DNA of 64,000 nucleotides from Mycobacteroides abscessus ATCC 19977. GTDB lineage: Bacteria; Actinomycetota; Actinomycetes; Mycobacteriales; Mycobacteriaceae. Positions 1 through 9,558 of the stretch are shown here, piece after piece (the stretch's first letter is position 1; every line of letters starts with the position of its first letter). The DNA lies in the NCBI RefSeq assembly GCF_000069185.1, contig NC_010397.1, positions 3,720,001-3,784,000 of the forward strand, in the 5' to 3' direction. Both the position numbers and the translations under genes were made by a program. Under the pieces are notes generated by a model. It ran no database searches. It had not been told where the DNA came from and was given only the letters and a program-made list of their open reading frames with translations.

Positions 1-1
1 G

Positions 2-496
2 GGCATGACCTACAGCGCCACCTGGCCCGGCGTGGACAGCGACGGAAAGCCCACGTTGTGCCACTTCGCAAGCCGGCTGGTGCTGGAGCCCAATGGTGAC
101 GGCGTCCCCGAGCGTCTGGGGCGCGCGATCAACTTGCGAGTGGGCCAACCTGCCCCGCCGGTACCGCTGCTCGAACAACAAGTCCTCGAAGCCGCCAGCG
201 AACCTGGCGCGTATCGCGCCCTGGTCATGATCGCGTCACGCAAGTTACTCAAGTGGATCGATCCGCCTGCGCCCGAATGGCATTGGGAGTTCGACCCACT
301 AGGCCGCGCGAAAGTTCACCCCGACGATGAGGCGAACCTGAACTTCATGATCGACAACTCCGTCTTCGGCGCCACCGAGGCAGTGATCAGGTTCCGTTGC
401 CATGACGACAGCTGGGAATCACTGCACTGCGCCACCCAAGTGGTCCGCCTCAACGAGAATGCGACCGTCGCACTGATCACCTTGCGTCGCCGTTAG
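2..496 (+). CDS. PAS-like domain protein, 3' part only
   Basis: The gene is cut by the left edge of the window. The visible part, about 164 residues, aligns by eye with the middle and C-terminal part of the next gene: both share L-x-Q-Q-(V/I)-L-E-A, a later L-K-W-I-D, and H-P-D-D-E-A. An H-P-D-D core followed by a short beta-rich tail is typical of PAS folds. An ATG at 5 is available, but the alignment shows the protein continues upstream, so it is probably not the start. The family looks like the mycobacterial DUF5593/PAS-like proteins; ligand and role are unknown. It forms a tandem paralogous pair with the gene at 560 and lies on the same strand. Confidence 0.6.
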   Translation, partial: GMTYSATWPGVDSDGKPTLCHFASRLVLEPNGDGVPERLGRAINLRVGQPAPPVPLLEQQVLEAASEPGAYRALVMIASRKLLKWIDPPAPEWHWEFDPLGRAKVHPDDEANLNFMIDNSVFGATEAVIRFRCHDDSWESLHCATQVVRLNENATVALITLRRR

Positions 497-559
497 CCGA
501 CCACACCGGGCCGAAATAAGGGACCGCGCGACGTCGCCGAAAATTGCTAACATCCGCGC

Positions 560-1558
560 ATGTCACGCGATTGGATGCTGCTAGAGACCCTGGGCGACGA
601 ACCCACGGTCATAGCCATCGGATCGCAGGCGCGCAACCTGGCGCCGCTCGAGTCCGTGCTGCGCCGCAACCGGCACCGGCCGCTCATCGAGGCCGCGATC
701 GCCGACTGCCGGCGCACAGGTGAGGTCACGGCAGCCTTCACGCCCGCGCGTGATCGCGTCGTGCACGTGCATCCGATATCCATGGACAAGGCCAACATCC
801 ACGGCGTGCACGTCTGGTTCGGCCCGGTCGACGTCGACCCGCCGCCACGCCCCCTGGCCGGGGCCTGTCTGGGCGACCTGGATACTTCCCTGACGACGCT
901 GACCGCGGAATACTTCGAGGTCATGGGTTTCGACCCGCAGAACAGATCCGAGCGGCAAGCCATTGCCGAAGGGCTGGCGCCCGTGCTGCCGAGCCCGCGG
1001 AACACCGAGCTGATGGCACACGTGGTGAACCCTGAACTTGATTCCACCTTCTGTGGGACCTGTCTGGCGGCGGACCACCAGGGGAACACCTTGCAAGTGC
1101 ACTACGCCGGGCGGGCATCCAAGGAGACCGATCCGGCGGGAGCGGTGGCTCGCATCAACAGAATCATCTGCACCCGGGTGGAGAATCGTCCTGCCGAGCC
1201 TCGGGTGGGATTGGCGCAGCAGATTCTGGAAGCGGTCGCCACGCCTGGCGTGCACCGGCTGTTGATGAATGTCGACACCTTCGCCGTACTCAAATGGATT
1301 GACGAGCCGTACCCGGATCTGGCGTGGCGTTACAACCCGGACCGGCCCGAAACCATCCACCCCGACGACGAAGCGTCGGCACGGCGGATGCGCGACGAGC
1401 TGCGGGCCGGCTCAACCACCGGAGTGTTGCGGGTGCGGGCCATCTCCGGCGGGTGGTTGCGACTGCGTGCGTCTGCGACGAAGTTCGCATTGCGCGACAA
1501 CGCTTTTGCCGCACTTGTCACCCTGGCACCAGCGCCCGCGGTAGATGCGGAGGCATAG
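560..1558 (+). CDS. PAS-like domain protein (paralogue of the preceding gene)
   Basis: 332 residues, no signal peptide or membrane segment. The N-terminal half (about 1-200) has a GAF/PAS-like alternating pattern. The C-terminal 110 residues repeat the preceding gene's tail, with L-K-W-I-D near residue 242 and H-P-D-D-E-A near 270. Such proteins occur in mycobacteria as soluble proteins of unknown function; a sensory or ligand-binding role is inference from the fold only. The start is supported by a -10-like TAACAT at 548-553 exactly 6 nt before the ATG with no ribosome binding site, so the mRNA is probably leaderless. This implies a promoter separate from the upstream paralogue. Confidence 0.6.
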   Translation: MSRDWMLLETLGDEPTVIAIGSQARNLAPLESVLRRNRHRPLIEAAIADCRRTGEVTAAFTPARDRVVHVHPISMDKANIHGVHVWFGPVDVDPPPRPLAGACLGDLDTSLTTLTAEYFEVMGFDPQNRSERQAIAEGLAPVLPSPRNTELMAHVVNPELDSTFCGTCLAADHQGNTLQVHYAGRASKETDPAGAVARINRIICTRVENRPAEPRVGLAQQILEAVATPGVHRLLMNVDTFAVLKWIDEPYPDLAWRYNPDRPETIHPDDEASARRMRDELRAGSTTGVLRVRAISGGWLRLRASATKFALRDNAFAALVTLAPAPAVDAEA

Positions 1559-1653
1559 TTCACCGGCGCCCGAGCGACTCTTGTTGCCTCGGTCACGCCG
1601 ATTCTGGCGGTGGGTCTTTCCCTCGGGCCGCGCCTTCTGGCTAGGCTTGCCGC

Positions 1654-2982
1654 ATGGCTGCTGACATCGTTCCCATCGAACTCGGGCTCACCGAAGGTGA
1701 CGTAGTCACCCTGTGGGCCCCGCGGTGGCGCGACGCCGGAGACGAGTGGGAAGCGTTTCTGGGCAAGGACGACGATCTATACGTGTTCGAGTCGGTCGCC
1801 GATCTGGTGGCCTTCGTCCGGACCGACAACGACAACGACCTGGTCGATCACCCGGCGTGGTCCACACTGGCATCGCTGTCTGCCGACGAGCTGGAGCCGG
1901 ACGACGACAACCGCTACGACCTGATCGGTGTACCCGAGCTGGTTGCCGACAAGCCCACCGAGGACGCTGTCGACACCTTGCGCGCCACGCTGGCGATCGT
2001 CGCGTCCATTGGCGCGGTCTGCGAGCTGGCCCCCATCAACAAGCTCATCAACGGCAACCCGGTGCTGGGCACGCTGTCGGGCGGGGCCGAAAGCTTCACG
2101 GGTAAAGACGGATTGAAGCGGTGGAACCAGATCGGCACCATCGTCGGCAAGTCATGGGACTCCGTGATCGACGCCATCGACGAGATCGCCGCAACACCCG
2201 ATGTCGACGAGGAACTCTCCGCTGCCGCGGACGCCGAGCTGCTTGCTGCCGCCGAGAATGCCGTCGATAAGGACGACGACCTCGAGGACGACGACGAGCT
2301 GGACCTTCTTGACGAGGATTCGGACTCGGACGACGAGAGTTCGGACGACGCCGAGGACGAGTCCGACGATGCGGCCGAAGACGACGACACCGAGGACGAA
2401 GACACCGCGGATGACGACGTCGTCCTCGGCGGCGACGAGGACTTCTGGCTGGAGGTCGGTATCGACCCGATCCAGATGATCACCAACTCGGGGACCTTCT
2501 ACACGCTGCGCTGCTACCTGAACGACGAGCCGATCTTCTTGGGACGCAACGGAAGAATCAGTGTGTTCGGCTCCGAGCGGGCGCTGGCCCGGTACCTCGC
2601 CGACGAACACGACCACGATCTGGCCGATCTGAGCACCTATGACGACATCCGCACCGCCGCCACCGACGGATCACTGCGGATCGATATCACCGACGACAAC
2701 ATCTATGTGTTCACCGGCCTCGCCGACGACCTGGAAGACGGCGTTGACGAGGTGGACCGGGACCAGCTGGAGCTGGCCGTGGAGCTGCTGACCGACGTCG
2801 CCGAATACTCCGAGGATGACAGCGTCGACGCGGAGTTGGACAGCGACACCCCGCTGGGCAAGCTGGTCGGGCATCTGCTCGAGCCCGAAAAGCACGACGA
2901 ACCGAAGGGCCCGTTCGTCGACGCCGCCGAACGTTGGCGCACCCTGGAGCGGGCGATGGAGGCGCGGCTGCGGCGCGAATAG
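1654..2982 (+). CDS. Acidic two-domain protein, Rv3311-like
   Basis: 442 residues, strongly acidic, no signal peptide. It occupies the position of M. tuberculosis Rv3311 beside add-deoA-cdd-sdh. Two homologous globular halves can be seen (about residues 25-130 and 280-400). Each has F-L-G, then V-F-x-S, a D-L-x-D pattern, a D-N-x-Y element and a terminal helix. They are separated by an almost pure Asp/Glu/Ser linker at about 205-262. Function is unknown. The start ATG follows a TAGGCT -10 element (1642-1647) by 6 nt without a Shine-Dalgarno sequence, indicating a leaderless mRNA. The gene converges on add with only 7 bp between them. Confidence 0.7.
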   Translation: MAADIVPIELGLTEGDVVTLWAPRWRDAGDEWEAFLGKDDDLYVFESVADLVAFVRTDNDNDLVDHPAWSTLASLSADELEPDDDNRYDLIGVPELVADKPTEDAVDTLRATLAIVASIGAVCELAPINKLINGNPVLGTLSGGAESFTGKDGLKRWNQIGTIVGKSWDSVIDAIDEIAATPDVDEELSAAADAELLAAAENAVDKDDDLEDDDELDLLDEDSDSDDESSDDAEDESDDAAEDDDTEDEDTADDDVVLGGDEDFWLEVGIDPIQMITNSGTFYTLRCYLNDEPIFLGRNGRISVFGSERALARYLADEHDHDLADLSTYDDIRTAATDGSLRIDITDDNIYVFTGLADDLEDGVDEVDRDQLELAVELLTDVAEYSEDDSVDAELDSDTPLGKLVGHLLEPEKHDEPKGPFVDAAERWRTLERAMEARLRRE

Positions 2983-2989
2983 TGCGCCG

Positions 2990-4078
2990 CTAGCCGATCA
3001 GGACCGCGTACCCGGGCTTGATCACGTCATCGATGATGGCCAACCGCTCATCGAACGGGATGAAGGCGGACTTCATCGCGTTGATGGTGAATCGCTGCAG
3101 ATCGCTCCAGCCGTACCCGAACGTCTCGACCAGGCGCAGCATCTCGCGGCTCATCGTGGTGTCGCTCATCAGCCGGTTGTCGGTGTTCACCGTCACCCGG
3201 AACCGCAATCGCGCCAGCAGATCGAAGGGATGGTCGGCCAGGCTTTCGACAGCACCGGTCTGCACATTCGAACTCGGGCACAGTTCTAACGGCACCCGCT
3301 TGTCGCGCAGCAGCGAGGAGAGTCTGCCCAAATGTGCCGTGCCGTCGGGGCCGATGTCGATGTCGTCGACGATGCGCACCCCGTGGCCCAGCCGGTCGGC
3401 ACCGCAGAAGGCGATCGCCTCATGGATCGAGGGCAATCCGAATCCCTCGCCGGCATGGATCGTGAACCGGGAGTTGGCGTTCCGCATGTACTCGAAGGCG
3501 TCCAGATGACGGGTCGGCGGATATCCGGCCTCGGCGCCGGCGATGTCGAACCCGACGGCACCCCGGTCGCGGAACTTCACGGCCAGCTCGGCGATCTCCC
3601 GTGATCGCGCGGCGTGCCGCATCGCGGTGACCAAGGTACGCACCTTGATGCGCTTGCCCGCGGCACTGGCTTGCCGCTCCCCGTCGGCGAACCCGGCCAG
3701 CACGGCATCCATGACGTCGTCAAGAGTGAGGCCAGCGTCGATGTGCAGCTCCGGCGCAAAGCGGACCTCGGCGTACACCACGCCATCGGCGGCGAGGTCT
3801 TCGACGCATTCGGCGGCCACGCGATGCAGCGCGGACGCCGTCTGCATGACACCCACCGTGTGTGCAAAGGTCTCCAGATACTGCTCCAGCGAGCCACTGT
3901 CGGCGGCGGTCCGGAACCATGAGGCCAGGGCGGTTTCGTCCTGCGCCGGCAGGTTTTCGTACCCGGTTTCGCGGGCTAGGTCCAGGACGGTGCCTGGTCG
4001 CAAACCCCCGTCCAGATGATCATGCAGTAGCGCTTTGGGAGCCTGGGTGATTGACACCAAATCAAGTTCGGCCGTCAC
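2990..4078 (-). CDS. add: Adenosine deaminase
   Basis: Hydrolytic deamination of adenosine and deoxyadenosine to inosine; cytosolic purine salvage. 362 residues, the normal length. Zinc and substrate motifs are present: H-D-H-L-D-G-G near the N-terminus, I-H-A-G-E-G in the middle, C-P-S-S-N, and the catalytic N-T-D-N near residue 300. The start is GTG at 4078, overlapping the deoA stop as GTGA, so translation is coupled. It is the last gene of a three-gene nucleoside salvage operon cdd-deoA-add. This order matches Rv3315c-Rv3313c. Confidence 0.95.
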   Translation of the reverse strand: MTAELDLVSITQAPKALLHDHLDGGLRPGTVLDLARETGYENLPAQDETALASWFRTAADSGSLEQYLETFAHTVGVMQTASALHRVAAECVEDLAADGVVYAEVRFAPELHIDAGLTLDDVMDAVLAGFADGERQASAAGKRIKVRTLVTAMRHAARSREIAELAVKFRDRGAVGFDIAGAEAGYPPTRHLDAFEYMRNANSRFTIHAGEGFGLPSIHEAIAFCGADRLGHGVRIVDDIDIGPDGTAHLGRLSSLLRDKRVPLELCPSSNVQTGAVESLADHPFDLLARLRFRVTVNTDNRLMSDTTMSREMLRLVETFGYGWSDLQRFTINAMKSAFIPFDERLAIIDDVIKPGYAVLIG

Positions 4079-5364
4079 ACCGGAAGTCTATCGATGATGA
4101 GGGGGGTAGCGGTCGGTGCCGCACCGATCTCCCACCCACCTTCCAGCGCGTCGAGCGCGGCGGGCAATCGCTCCTGGGTGTCGGTATACAGCGTGAACAG
4201 TGGTTCTCCGGCTACCACCGCCTCCCCCGGCCGACGGTGAATGCGCACCCCGGCACCGTGCTGCACCGCCTCCCCCGGGCGGCTGCGTCCGGCACCTAGG
4301 CGCCAGGCCGCGATCCCGACAGGCATCGCGTCGATACGGCGCATGACACCACCGACCGGGGCCAGCACGGTCTCCTGACACTGCCCCAGCGGTAGTGGCA
4401 CGGCGAGGTCACCGCCCTGCGCGTGGATCATCGTGCGGAACACGTCCATGGCGGTGCCGTCGGTCAGCGTCGCGGCCGGATCCTTGCCGTCGATCCCGGC
4501 CGCCGCAAGCATCTCGCGGGCCAGCGTCACGGTGAGCGCGACAACATCCTCGGGCCCTCCCCCAGCCAGCACGTCGAGCGATTCCTGCACCTCGACCGCG
4601 TTTCCCGCGGTGGCTCCCAATGGGGTGTCCATCGCGGTCAGCAGGGCGCTGGTGGCCACCCCGTGCGCGGTACCCAGATCGACCATCGCCGAGGCCAATT
4701 CACGAGCGCGCTGTTCGGATTTCATGAACGCGCCCGCGCCGACCTTGACGTCCAGAACCAGCGCGGCGGTACCTTCCGCCAGCTTCTTACCCATGATCGA
4801 CCCGGCGATGAGCGGAATCGACTCGACGGTGCCGGTGATATCCCGCAGCGCGTAGAGCTTTCGGTCGGCGGGCGCCAATGACGCCCCGGCCGCGCAGATC
4901 ACCGCTCCCACGTCGGAAAGCTGCTGACGTATCTGGTCATTGGAGAGATCGACACGGATACCCGCAACGGATTCGAGCTTGTCGAGGGTGCCGCCGGTGT
5001 GTCCGAGGCCACGCCCGGAAAGCTGTGGAACTGCCGCTCCGCAGGCCGCGACCACCGCGACCAGCGGCAAGCTGATCTTGTCGCCCACTCCGCCGGTGGA
5101 GTGCTTGTCGACGGTCGGCCGGGACAACCCGGACAGGTCCAGCCGCTCGCCGGACGCCAGGATCGCCGCTGTCCACGCCGCCGTCTCGGCGCCGTTCATG
5201 CCGCGCAGATAAATCGCCATCAGCAGAGCCGCGACCTGTTCCTCACCGATGTCGCCGCTGGTGTACTGGCCAATCAGCCAATCGATGGCGGCCGGGCTCA
5301 GCTCCGCGCCGTCCCGCTTGGTGGCGATGATCGACGGCATATCGAAGGCATATGTATTTGCCAT
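4075..5364 (-). CDS. deoA: Thymidine phosphorylase
   Basis: Reversible phosphorolysis of thymidine to thymine and deoxyribose-1-phosphate. 429 residues, as in the family. The phosphate-binding motif [10 protein letters not shown] is at about residues 86-95, followed by [13 protein letters not shown]. The start ATG overlaps the cdd stop (ATGA) and the end overlaps add (GTGA). A second in-frame Met nine residues in is possible, but the longer start matches the M. tuberculosis N-terminus. It works with cdd and add to recover bases and pentose from nucleosides. Confidence 0.95.
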   Translation of the reverse strand: MANTYAFDMPSIIATKRDGAELSPAAIDWLIGQYTSGDIGEEQVAALLMAIYLRGMNGAETAAWTAAILASGERLDLSGLSRPTVDKHSTGGVGDKISLPLVAVVAACGAAVPQLSGRGLGHTGGTLDKLESVAGIRVDLSNDQIRQQLSDVGAVICAAGASLAPADRKLYALRDITGTVESIPLIAGSIMGKKLAEGTAALVLDVKVGAGAFMKSEQRARELASAMVDLGTAHGVATSALLTAMDTPLGATAGNAVEVQESLDVLAGGGPEDVVALTVTLAREMLAAAGIDGKDPAATLTDGTAMDVFRTMIHAQGGDLAVPLPLGQCQETVLAPVGGVMRRIDAMPVGIAAWRLGAGRSRPGEAVQHGAGVRIHRRPGEAVVAGEPLFTLYTDTQERLPAALDALEGGWEIGAAPTATPLIIDRLPV

Positions 5365-5762
5365 CAGATGCGCCCCCGGTCCAAGTCGTCGGGCCCGAAG
5401 GCATCCGGTAGCAGCTGCGCCAGGCGTCGCGGACCATCAGCATGGTCGATCAGCAGGTCCGGACCACCATGCTCGAGAAGTAGCTGACGACACCGGCCGC
5501 AGGGCATCAGCGGCTCACCGCGGGAATCAACGCAGGAGAGCGCCATCAACCGCCCGCCCCCGCTGGAGAACAGGGCACACACCACAGAACACTCCGCACA
5601 GAGACCTAGCCCATATGAGACATTCTCCACATTGCAGCCGGAGATCACCCGGCCGTCGTCGACGAGCGCCGCGGCACCCACCGGATACTTCGAATACGGC
5701 GCGTATGCGTGCTTGGTCACGGCATATGCCTTGTCCCGCAATTCATTCCATTCGATTTTCAC
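5364..5762 (-). CDS. cdd: Cytidine deaminase
   Basis: Deaminates cytidine and deoxycytidine to uridine and deoxyuridine. 132 residues from the GTG at 5762, which is preceded by a GGAGG about 10 nt upstream. A longer frame reaches 5801 but adds a non-conserved leader. The zinc site is C-A-E followed by P-C-G-R-C, the three-cysteine version typical of tetrameric bacterial and mycobacterial enzymes. The substrate motif C-N-V-E-N-V-S-Y-G is intact. First gene of the cdd-deoA-add operon, divergent from sdhC across about 260 bp. Confidence 0.93.
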   Translation of the reverse strand: MKIEWNELRDKAYAVTKHAYAPYSKYPVGAAALVDDGRVISGCNVENVSYGLGLCAECSVVCALFSSGGGRLMALSCVDSRGEPLMPCGRCRQLLLEHGGPDLLIDHADGPRRLAQLLPDAFGPDDLDRGRI

Positions 5763-5821
5763 GACCCGGAGACCTCCCTGTCGACCCCACGAGAGTCGCA
5801 TCGGCTCATCATTTGCTCGTG

Positions 5822-5840
5822 CAAGGTTTACCTAACTTAC
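5822..5840 (-). promoter_or_regulatory. Candidate IdeR-like iron box
   Basis: Read on the minus strand, this 19-mer matches the mycobacterial IdeR consensus at 13 of 19 positions, including the core G-T-T-A-G-G and A-A-C-C-T. It lies between the cdd and sdhC starts. A TAGAGT -10-like element for the sdh direction is at 5909-5914. The match is imperfect, so this is a candidate only; the rest of the intergenic stretch shows no hairpin or small ORF I can support. Confidence 0.3.
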
Positions 5841-6021
5841 TTTGGAGTACGGTGCATTTCGGCGCAATTTCACGCTTATGCGATTTCGGTGCCACATCGG
5901 ATTGGGTTTAGAGTTCGGATGACGGTTCGCCGACCACCGTTGGGCCATCGGATGCGCGTCATGGACGCCCCCATTCACCGCACCGTTTGGCCCCAGTCCA
6001 CCATTGGTGTTGGAGGCCCAC

Positions 6022-6444
6022 GTGACGACTGCGACGCCCGAGACGGCCAGCTCTGGCCGCGAAGGTAATCGCCTCAAGCGATCGCTATACCGTGGTGATC
6101 CAGGAATGTGGTCCTGGGTCCTGCATCGCATTACCGGTGCCACGATTTTCTTCTTCCTCTTTGTCCACGTCTTGGATACCGCGCTCGTGCGGGTTAGCCC
6201 CGAGTCCTACAACTCGGTGATCGAGACCTACAAGACCCCGATCGTGGGCCTGATGGAGCTCGGTCTGGTCGCGGCGGTGCTGTACCACGCGCTGAACGGC
6301 GTCCGAGTCATCCTCGTCGATTTCTGGTCCAAGGGCCCGCGTTATCAGCGCCTGATGCTGTGGATCATCGGCGCGGTCTGGTTCGTGGTGATGGTTCCCG
6401 CAGTGACCCGGATTCTCATGCACATGGCGGAGCGTTTCCTATGA
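6022..6444 (+). CDS. sdhC: Succinate dehydrogenase cytochrome b556 subunit
   Basis: Membrane anchor and haem-binding subunit of complex II (Sdh2 type). About 140 residues with three hydrophobic helices. The signature H-R-I-T-G-A-T-I-F-F-F-L-F-V-H-V is in the first helix and H-A-L-N-G-V-R in the second loop region. The start is GTG at 6022, with GGAGG at 6012-6016 (5 nt spacing). The N-terminal 34 residues before M-W-S-W are longer than in M. tuberculosis SdhC (112 aa). It heads the sdhCDAB operon and overlaps sdhD by ATGA. Confidence 0.93.
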   Translation: MTTATPETASSGREGNRLKRSLYRGDPGMWSWVLHRITGATIFFFLFVHVLDTALVRVSPESYNSVIETYKTPIVGLMELGLVAAVLYHALNGVRVILVDFWSKGPRYQRLMLWIIGAVWFVVMVPAVTRILMHMAERFL

Positions 6445-6923
6445 CAACTCCTCAGACCGGTTCGCACACGAGCGTTCGCGCCAGCGGCCGCCCCGCTCCC
6501 GTGCTGGAGCGCAACTATGACCGCCCTGCGGCACTGGACAATCCGCGCGCACCCCGACGGGGTTCGGGCATGCCCAACTTCGAGAAGTACGCGTGGATCT
6601 TCATGCGGCTCTCGGGCGTCGTCCTGATCTTCTTGGCGCTGGGCCACCTGTTCATCATGCTGATGTGGGACAACGGCGTGTACCGCCTCGACTTCAATTT
6701 CGTGGCGCAACGCTGGGCAAGCCCGTTCTGGCAGACCTGGGACCTGCTGATGCTGTGGCTGGCTCAGCTGCACGGCGGTAACGGCATGCGCACGATCATC
6801 GCCGACTACACCCGCAAGGATTCGACCCGGTTCTGGCTCAATTGCTTGCTGGCACTGTCGATCATCTTCACGGTTGTGCTCGGCACGTACGTCCTGCTGA
6901 CCTTCAACCCGAACATCGGTTAG
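6441..6923 (+). CDS. sdhD: Succinate dehydrogenase hydrophobic anchor subunit
   Basis: Second membrane anchor of complex II. 160 residues with three membrane segments (about 48-70, 88-110, 130-152) after a soluble Pro/Arg-rich N-terminus. The ATG at 6441 overlaps the sdhC stop as ATGA. Upstream in-frame codons exist but lie inside sdhC and are out of phase with it. It is followed by sdhA after 13 bp. Confidence 0.92.
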   Translation: MTTPQTGSHTSVRASGRPAPVLERNYDRPAALDNPRAPRRGSGMPNFEKYAWIFMRLSGVVLIFLALGHLFIMLMWDNGVYRLDFNFVAQRWASPFWQTWDLLMLWLAQLHGGNGMRTIIADYTRKDSTRFWLNCLLALSIIFTVVLGTYVLLTFNPNIG

Positions 6924-6936
6924 GGGCTTTTTCACT

Positions 6937-8703
6937 ATGGGTTCCCCCATCATTCAGGAACATCGGTACGACGTTGTCATCATCGGCGCGGGCGGTGCGG
7001 GTATGCGCGCCGCCGTGGAGGCCGGACCCCGAGCTCGTACTGCGGTACTGACCAAGCTGTACCCGACACGTAGCCACACCGGGGCAGCCCAGGGCGGCAT
7101 GTGCGCCGCGCTGGCCAACGTCGAAGAAGACAACTGGGAATGGCACACCTTCGACACCGTCAAGGGTGGCGACTACCTCGCCGACCAGGATGCCGTGGAG
7201 ATCATGTGCAAGGAGGCGATCGACGCCGTCCTCGATCTCGAAAAGATGGGTATGCCGTTCAACCGGACACCCCAGGGCAGAATCGATCAGCGCCGCTTCG
7301 GTGGCCACACTCGCGATCACGGTAAGGCGCCGGTACGCCGGGCCTGCTACGCCGCTGACCGCACCGGGCACATGATCCTGCAGACGCTGTACCAAAACTG
7401 CGTCAAGCACGATGTCGAGTTCTTCAACGAGTTCTACGCACTGGACATCGCACTCACCGAGACGCCGAACGGCCCGGTGGCCACCGGCGTCGTCGCCTAC
7501 GAGCTGGCGACCGGCGATATCCACGTGTTCCACGCCAAGGCAATTGTTTTCGCCACCGGCGGCTCGGGCCGTATGTACAAGACCACCTCCAACGCGCACA
7601 CCCTGACCGGCGACGGCCTGGGCATCGTGTTCCGCAAGGGACTTCCGTTGGAGGACATGGAATTCCACCAGTTCCACCCGACAGGCCTTGCCGGCCTGGG
7701 AATTCTGATCTCCGAAGCCGTCCGTGGGGAGGGTGGCCGTCTGCTCAACGCCGACGGCGAGCGCTTCATGGAGCGCTATGCCCCCACCATCGTTGACCTC
7801 GCGCCTCGCGACATCGTCGCGCGGTCAATGGTTCTCGAAGTGCTCGAAGGCCGCGGCGCCGGACCGAACAAGGACTACGTCTACATTGACGTGCGTCATC
7901 TCGGTGCGGACGTGCTGGAAGCCAAGCTGCCGGACATCACCGAATTCGCGCGCACCTACCTGGGCGTCGACCCGGTGACCGAGCTGGTTCCGGTGTACCC
8001 CACCTGCCACTACGTGATGGGCGGTATCCCGACCAACATCCACGGCCAGGTGCTACGCGACAACGACAACGTGGTTCCCGGCCTGTACGCGGCCGGCGAA
8101 TGCGCCTGCGTGTCGGTGCACGGCGCCAACCGGCTGGGCACCAACTCGCTGCTGGACATCAACGTGTTCGGTCGGCGGGCGGGCATCGCCGCGGCCGAGT
8201 ACGCCGAGGCCCACGACTTCATCGATCTACCGGAGAACCCGGCGACGATGGTCACCGAATGGGTGGCGGACGTGCTGTCCGAGCACGGCGACGAGCGGGT
8301 GGCCGACATCCGCACCGAGCTGCAGCAGTCGATGGACAACAATGCCGCGGTGTTCCGTACCGAAGACACCCTCAAGCAGGCGCTCAACGACATCCACGCG
8401 CTGAAGGAGCGGTACAGCCGAATCACGGTGCACGACAAGGGCAAGCGCTACAACAGCGACCTGCTTGAGGCCATCGAGCTCGGCTTCCTGCTCGAGCTCG
8501 CCGAGGTGACCGTGGTGGGCGCGCTCAACCGCAAGGAATCGCGTGGCGGCCACGCCCGCGAGGACTACCCCAACCGCGACGACACCAACTACATGCGACA
8601 CACCATGGCGTACAAGCAGGGTGCCGAGCTGCTGTCCGACATCCGGCTGGACTACAAGCCCGTTGTCCAGACCCGGTACGAGCCGATGGAACGGAAGTAC
8701 TGA
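6937..8703 (+). CDS. sdhA: Succinate dehydrogenase flavoprotein subunit
   Basis: Oxidises succinate to fumarate using covalently bound FAD and passes electrons to SdhB. 588 residues. The dinucleotide-binding G-A-G-G-A-G-M-R is near residue 16. The flavin-linking histidine lies in S-H-T-G-A-A-Q-G-G near residue 45. Substrate-binding F-H-Q-F-H-P-T-G and the H-G-A-N-R-L-G-T-N-S-L-L-D motif are intact. Third gene of sdhCDAB, with only a weak ribosome binding site; the sdhB start lies one base after its stop codon. Confidence 0.97.
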   Translation: MGSPIIQEHRYDVVIIGAGGAGMRAAVEAGPRARTAVLTKLYPTRSHTGAAQGGMCAALANVEEDNWEWHTFDTVKGGDYLADQDAVEIMCKEAIDAVLDLEKMGMPFNRTPQGRIDQRRFGGHTRDHGKAPVRRACYAADRTGHMILQTLYQNCVKHDVEFFNEFYALDIALTETPNGPVATGVVAYELATGDIHVFHAKAIVFATGGSGRMYKTTSNAHTLTGDGLGIVFRKGLPLEDMEFHQFHPTGLAGLGILISEAVRGEGGRLLNADGERFMERYAPTIVDLAPRDIVARSMVLEVLEGRGAGPNKDYVYIDVRHLGADVLEAKLPDITEFARTYLGVDPVTELVPVYPTCHYVMGGIPTNIHGQVLRDNDNVVPGLYAAGECACVSVHGANRLGTNSLLDINVFGRRAGIAAAEYAEAHDFIDLPENPATMVTEWVADVLSEHGDERVADIRTELQQSMDNNAAVFRTEDTLKQALNDIHALKERYSRITVHDKGKRYNSDLLEAIELGFLLELAEVTVVGALNRKESRGGHAREDYPNRDDTNYMRHTMAYKQGAELLSDIRLDYKPVVQTRYEPMERKY

Positions 8704-8704
8704 G

Positions 8705-9487
8705 ATGACTGCGGTTATCGAGAAAGCCGAAGCAGGCGACCCGCCGCTGCCTCCGGTCCCCGAGGGCGCGGTCATGGTGGATCTGAAGATCCAGCGTTTC
8801 AACCCCGAGGATCCCGACGCCGCGGGATGGCAGACGTTCCGGGTACCCTGCCTGCCCACGGACCGGCTGTTGAACCTGCTGCTGTATGTGAAGGGCTACC
8901 TGGATGGCACCCTGACCTTCCGCCGGTCGTGCGCACATGGTGTGTGCGGTTCGGACGCCATGCGGATCAACGGTGTGAACCGGCTGGCCTGCAAGGTGCT
9001 GATGCGGGACCTGCTGCCCAAGAATCCCAAGAAGACGCTCACCATCACCATCGAGCCGATCCGCGGCCTTCCCGTGGAGAAGGACCTCGTGGTCAACATG
9101 GAGCCCTTCTTCGACGCCTACCGCGCGGTGAAGCCGTTCATGATCACCAGCGGCAACCAGCCCACGCGCGAGTACATCCAGAGCCAGACCGACCGTGCGC
9201 GCTTCGATGACACCACCAAATGCATCCTGTGTGCCTGCTGCACCACCAGCTGCCCGGTGTTCTGGAGCGACGGAAGCTACTTCGGCCCGGCCGCAATCGT
9301 CAACGCACACCGGTTCATCTTCGACAGCCGCGACGAGGCTGCCGCGGAGCGCCTGGACATCCTCAACGACGTCGACGGGGTGTGGCGCTGCCGCACCACG
9401 TTCAACTGCACCGACGCCTGCCCGCGCGGCATCGAGGTGACCAAGGCGATCCAGGAGGTCAAGCGCGCCCTGATGTTCGCGCGCTGA
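8705..9487 (+). CDS. sdhB: Succinate dehydrogenase iron-sulfur subunit
   Basis: Carries the iron-sulfur clusters of complex II. 260 residues. The N-terminal 2Fe-2S ligands are in S-C-A-H-G-V-C-G-S-D and the following L-A-C. The C-terminal 4Fe-4S/3Fe-4S ligands are in C-I-L-C-A-C-C-T-T-S-C-P and C-T-D-A-C-P-R-G. The start ATG at 8705 is one base after the sdhA stop. It is the last gene of the operon, closed by the hairpin at 9501. Confidence 0.97.
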   Translation: MTAVIEKAEAGDPPLPPVPEGAVMVDLKIQRFNPEDPDAAGWQTFRVPCLPTDRLLNLLLYVKGYLDGTLTFRRSCAHGVCGSDAMRINGVNRLACKVLMRDLLPKNPKKTLTITIEPIRGLPVEKDLVVNMEPFFDAYRAVKPFMITSGNQPTREYIQSQTDRARFDDTTKCILCACCTTSCPVFWSDGSYFGPAAIVNAHRFIFDSRDEAAAERLDILNDVDGVWRCRTTFNCTDACPRGIEVTKAIQEVKRALMFAR

Positions 9488-9500
9488 CCGAGATCTACCC

Positions 9501-9543
9501 CCGCCGGGTGTGAGCATTCACCGCTCATGCCCGGCGGTTTTTT
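9501..9543 (+). terminator. Intrinsic terminator of sdhCDAB
   Basis: CCGCCGGG at 9501-9508 pairs with CCCGGCGG at 9530-9537. An inner TGAGC/GCTCA pair stacks on it across a TG/TG mismatch, and six Ts follow at 9538-9543. This is a textbook rho-independent terminator, which is uncommon in mycobacteria. Confidence 0.92.
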
Positions 9544-9558
9544 CTGCCCGGGATGCCC

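Noticed and set aside
2266..2440. Repetitive GACGAC/GAGGAC tract as a DNA repeat
   Set aside because: It is the coding sequence of the acidic linker, not a perfect tandem repeat or CRISPR-like array.
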